Shown piece by piece: positions 5,492-6,424 of a DNA stretch of 6,424 bases. Made by a program: the position numbers and the translations under genes. The stretch is from Deltaproteobacteria bacterium. GTDB taxonomy: Bacteria; Myxococcota_A; UBA9160; SZUA-336. Below the pieces are notes generated by a model. It ran no database searches. It saw nothing but the letters and a program-made list of their open reading frames with translations, and was not told the DNA's origin. The stretch covers positions 1 to 6,424 of the forward strand of contig DAOUZG010000112.1 in assembly GCA_030665705.1 (NCBI GenBank), given 5' to 3'. The stretch's first letter is position 1, and each line of letters opens with the position of its first letter.

Positions 5492-6042
5492 GAGGCCGGC
5501 TTCATCGCCGGATCGAAGCCCTCCGTGATGGTGCGTTGCCGCCGCGTCGTACGCGGCAGCTCCGGGAGCGACTCGAGAGGGACCCCGAGGCTGCCCGGAT
5601 CCTTCGGCGCACCGAGGCCCTCGGCCGGGCCGTGCGGGAGGCCTGGACGGAGGGACCGCCGGGGCCCGATCCCGAGGCGCTCGTTGCACGGCTTCGCCCC
5701 GACCTCGCCCCCATCGACCGGGAGATCGCCGAGCAGGGGACGTGGTGGGACCTCCTCGACCGGGTCGTGGCTCGGCTCGTTGGAGCCCGGCGCCCGGTGC
5801 TTGCCGCTGGTGCGCTCGGGGCTGCCCTGGCCCTGATCGTGCTCCTGCCCACGCTCCTTCCCGTCATCCCCCCCGCCGGCGTCGCGCGTGCCGAGGACGC
5901 CACGGTCGTCCGCTCCCTCTGGCAGCAGGAGAACCCGGTCTTTGTGCTCGAGGGCGAGGACGGCGCAACGATCATCTGGGTTCTGGACGAGGGAGACCCC
6001 GACACCTCCTCCCGGACTTCCTTCTCGGAAGGATGGGCATGA
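5488..6042 (+). CDS. Probable membrane-bound anti-sigma factor
   Basis: This 184-residue single-span membrane protein begins in an ATGA overlap with the sigma factor stop, implying translational coupling and matched amounts. The cytosolic part (1-100) opens with MRGRLHRRIEALRDGALPPR and RLERDPEAARILRRTEALG, the helical LDGEL...DPE pattern of anti-sigma N-terminal domains, but it has no cysteine and so no HxxxCxxC zinc site. One hydrophobic segment (about 104-127, AAGALGAALALIVLLPTLLP core) crosses the membrane. The outer part (128-184) contains VARAEDATVVRSLWQQE and the acidic strand pair VFVLEGEDGATIIWVLDE (151-168). By analogy with RseA-type proteins it would hold the sigma factor until an envelope signal or proteolysis releases it. 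The role rests on position and architecture, not a diagnostic motif. TGA at 6040 overlaps the next gene's ATG. Confidence 0.8.
   Translation: MRGRLHRRIEALRDGALPPRRTRQLRERLERDPEAARILRRTEALGRAVREAWTEGPPGPDPEALVARLRPDLAPIDREIAEQGTWWDLLDRVVARLVGARRPVLAAGALGAALALIVLLPTLLPVIPPAGVARAEDATVVRSLWQQENPVFVLEGEDGATIIWVLDEGDPDTSSRTSFSEGWA
6027..6041 (+). promoter_or_regulatory. Ribosome binding site deciding the start of the exported protein
   Basis: GGAAGG (6027-6032) lies 6 bases before the ATG at 6039, the ideal spacing. An in-frame ATG at 6033 abuts GGAAGG and is therefore less likely. The chosen ATG overlaps the preceding TGA as ATGA, the same junction as between the sigma and anti-sigma genes. Confidence 0.65.
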
Positions 6043-6424
6043 TCGCGACGGTAGCCCGCCCGATCCCGGCGCTCGCAATCGCCGCTCTGCTCGTGGCCTG
6101 GAACTCATTGGCGTCCGCGGATGAGCCCAAGGCCGTGCAGCGCGTGGTGGTCAGCGTGCTGATCGCGCATGCTGCCCCGGGGGAAGGAGGGGTCGATCCC
6201 AGGTGCGAGAGCCTCCGCAAGCAGCTCGGCCCCATGAAGTTCGGCTCGCTTCACACGGTGGCGGAGCGGCAGTTCAAGCTTCGCATGGGAGAGCGCGGTA
6301 CGATGGTGCTCCCGACCGGAGCCGATCTCCGCATCGTCCCCCTGGCCATCATCCGCGAGCGCCTAAACCTCCGGGTCCAGGTTCCGGGTGTCGTCAACAC
6401 CCGCCTCCAGATGACGAGCGGTCG
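6039..6424 (+). CDS. Secreted protein of unknown function, C-terminally cut by window edge
   Basis: The visible 128 residues open with a signal peptide: MIATVARPIP, a hydrophobic core ALAIAALLVAW, and a likely signal peptidase I site after ASA (25-27), giving a mature start DEPKAVQRVVV. There is no lipobox cysteine. The mature part is a beta-rich pattern: VQRVVVSVLIAHA (35-47), VDPRCESLRKQLGPMKFGSL (54-73), FKLRMGERGTMVLPTGADLR and VPLAIIRERLNLRVQVPGVV. A basic VDPR..LRKQL stretch followed by alternating strands resembles conserved proteins I associate with sigma/anti-sigma pairs in Deltaproteobacteria-type genomes, but I cannot name a family. It starts in an ATGA overlap with the anti-sigma gene, so it belongs to the same coupled unit. 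It may be the periplasmic partner or sensor of that pathway, or simply its target; this is inference from context. Confidence 0.8.
   Translation, partial: MIATVARPIPALAIAALLVAWNSLASADEPKAVQRVVVSVLIAHAAPGEGGVDPRCESLRKQLGPMKFGSLHTVAERQFKLRMGERGTMVLPTGADLRIVPLAIIRERLNLRVQVPGVVNTRLQMTSG

Overview
The window is G+C-rich (about two thirds by eye, not computed) and bacterial. The UDPGP-family protein carries an NGGMATRF...VKG signature, which I associate from memory with Myxococcota and other former Deltaproteobacteria. The ECF sigma factor / membrane anti-sigma factor / secreted protein cassette points the same way. I would place the organism there only tentatively; no rRNA or other decisive marker is present.

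Layout. At the left edge two genes lie on the minus strand: a small two-helix membrane protein (380 to 69), followed 7 bases later by the first 20 codons of a gamma-glutamylcyclotransferase-like protein with the YFAYGSNL signature. A gene-free region of about 560 bases (381-942) then separates the two transcription directions. It is dense in inverted repeats, has a duplicated 38-base unit, and holds one long imperfect hairpin (731-799) whose two symmetric GA/GA mismatches and one G-T wobble suggest a structured RNA read on the plus strand.

From 943 to the right edge five plus-strand genes are packed like an operon: a short UDPGP-type nucleotidyltransferase (943-2067); DNA polymerase I (2108-4768, 886 aa); an ECF sigma factor (4787-5491); its probable membrane-bound anti-sigma factor (5488-6042, ATGA overlap); and a secreted protein of unknown function (from 6039, again an ATGA overlap, cut by the window edge). 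The gaps are 40 and 18 bases, then two 4-base overlaps. No convincing terminator lies between the genes.

How they work together. Sigma factor, anti-sigma factor and exported protein form a translationally coupled unit, most likely one that senses a state of the envelope or periplasm and changes transcription. polA and the UDPGP gene are housekeeping-type genes that appear to share the transcript. The most notable protein observation is that DNA polymerase I keeps intact 5'-nuclease and polymerase sites but has lost every recognisable catalytic residue of the 3'-5' proofreading site. I found no CRISPR array, transposon, phage gene or defence system, and the protein-coding part looks like ordinary chromosomal backbone.
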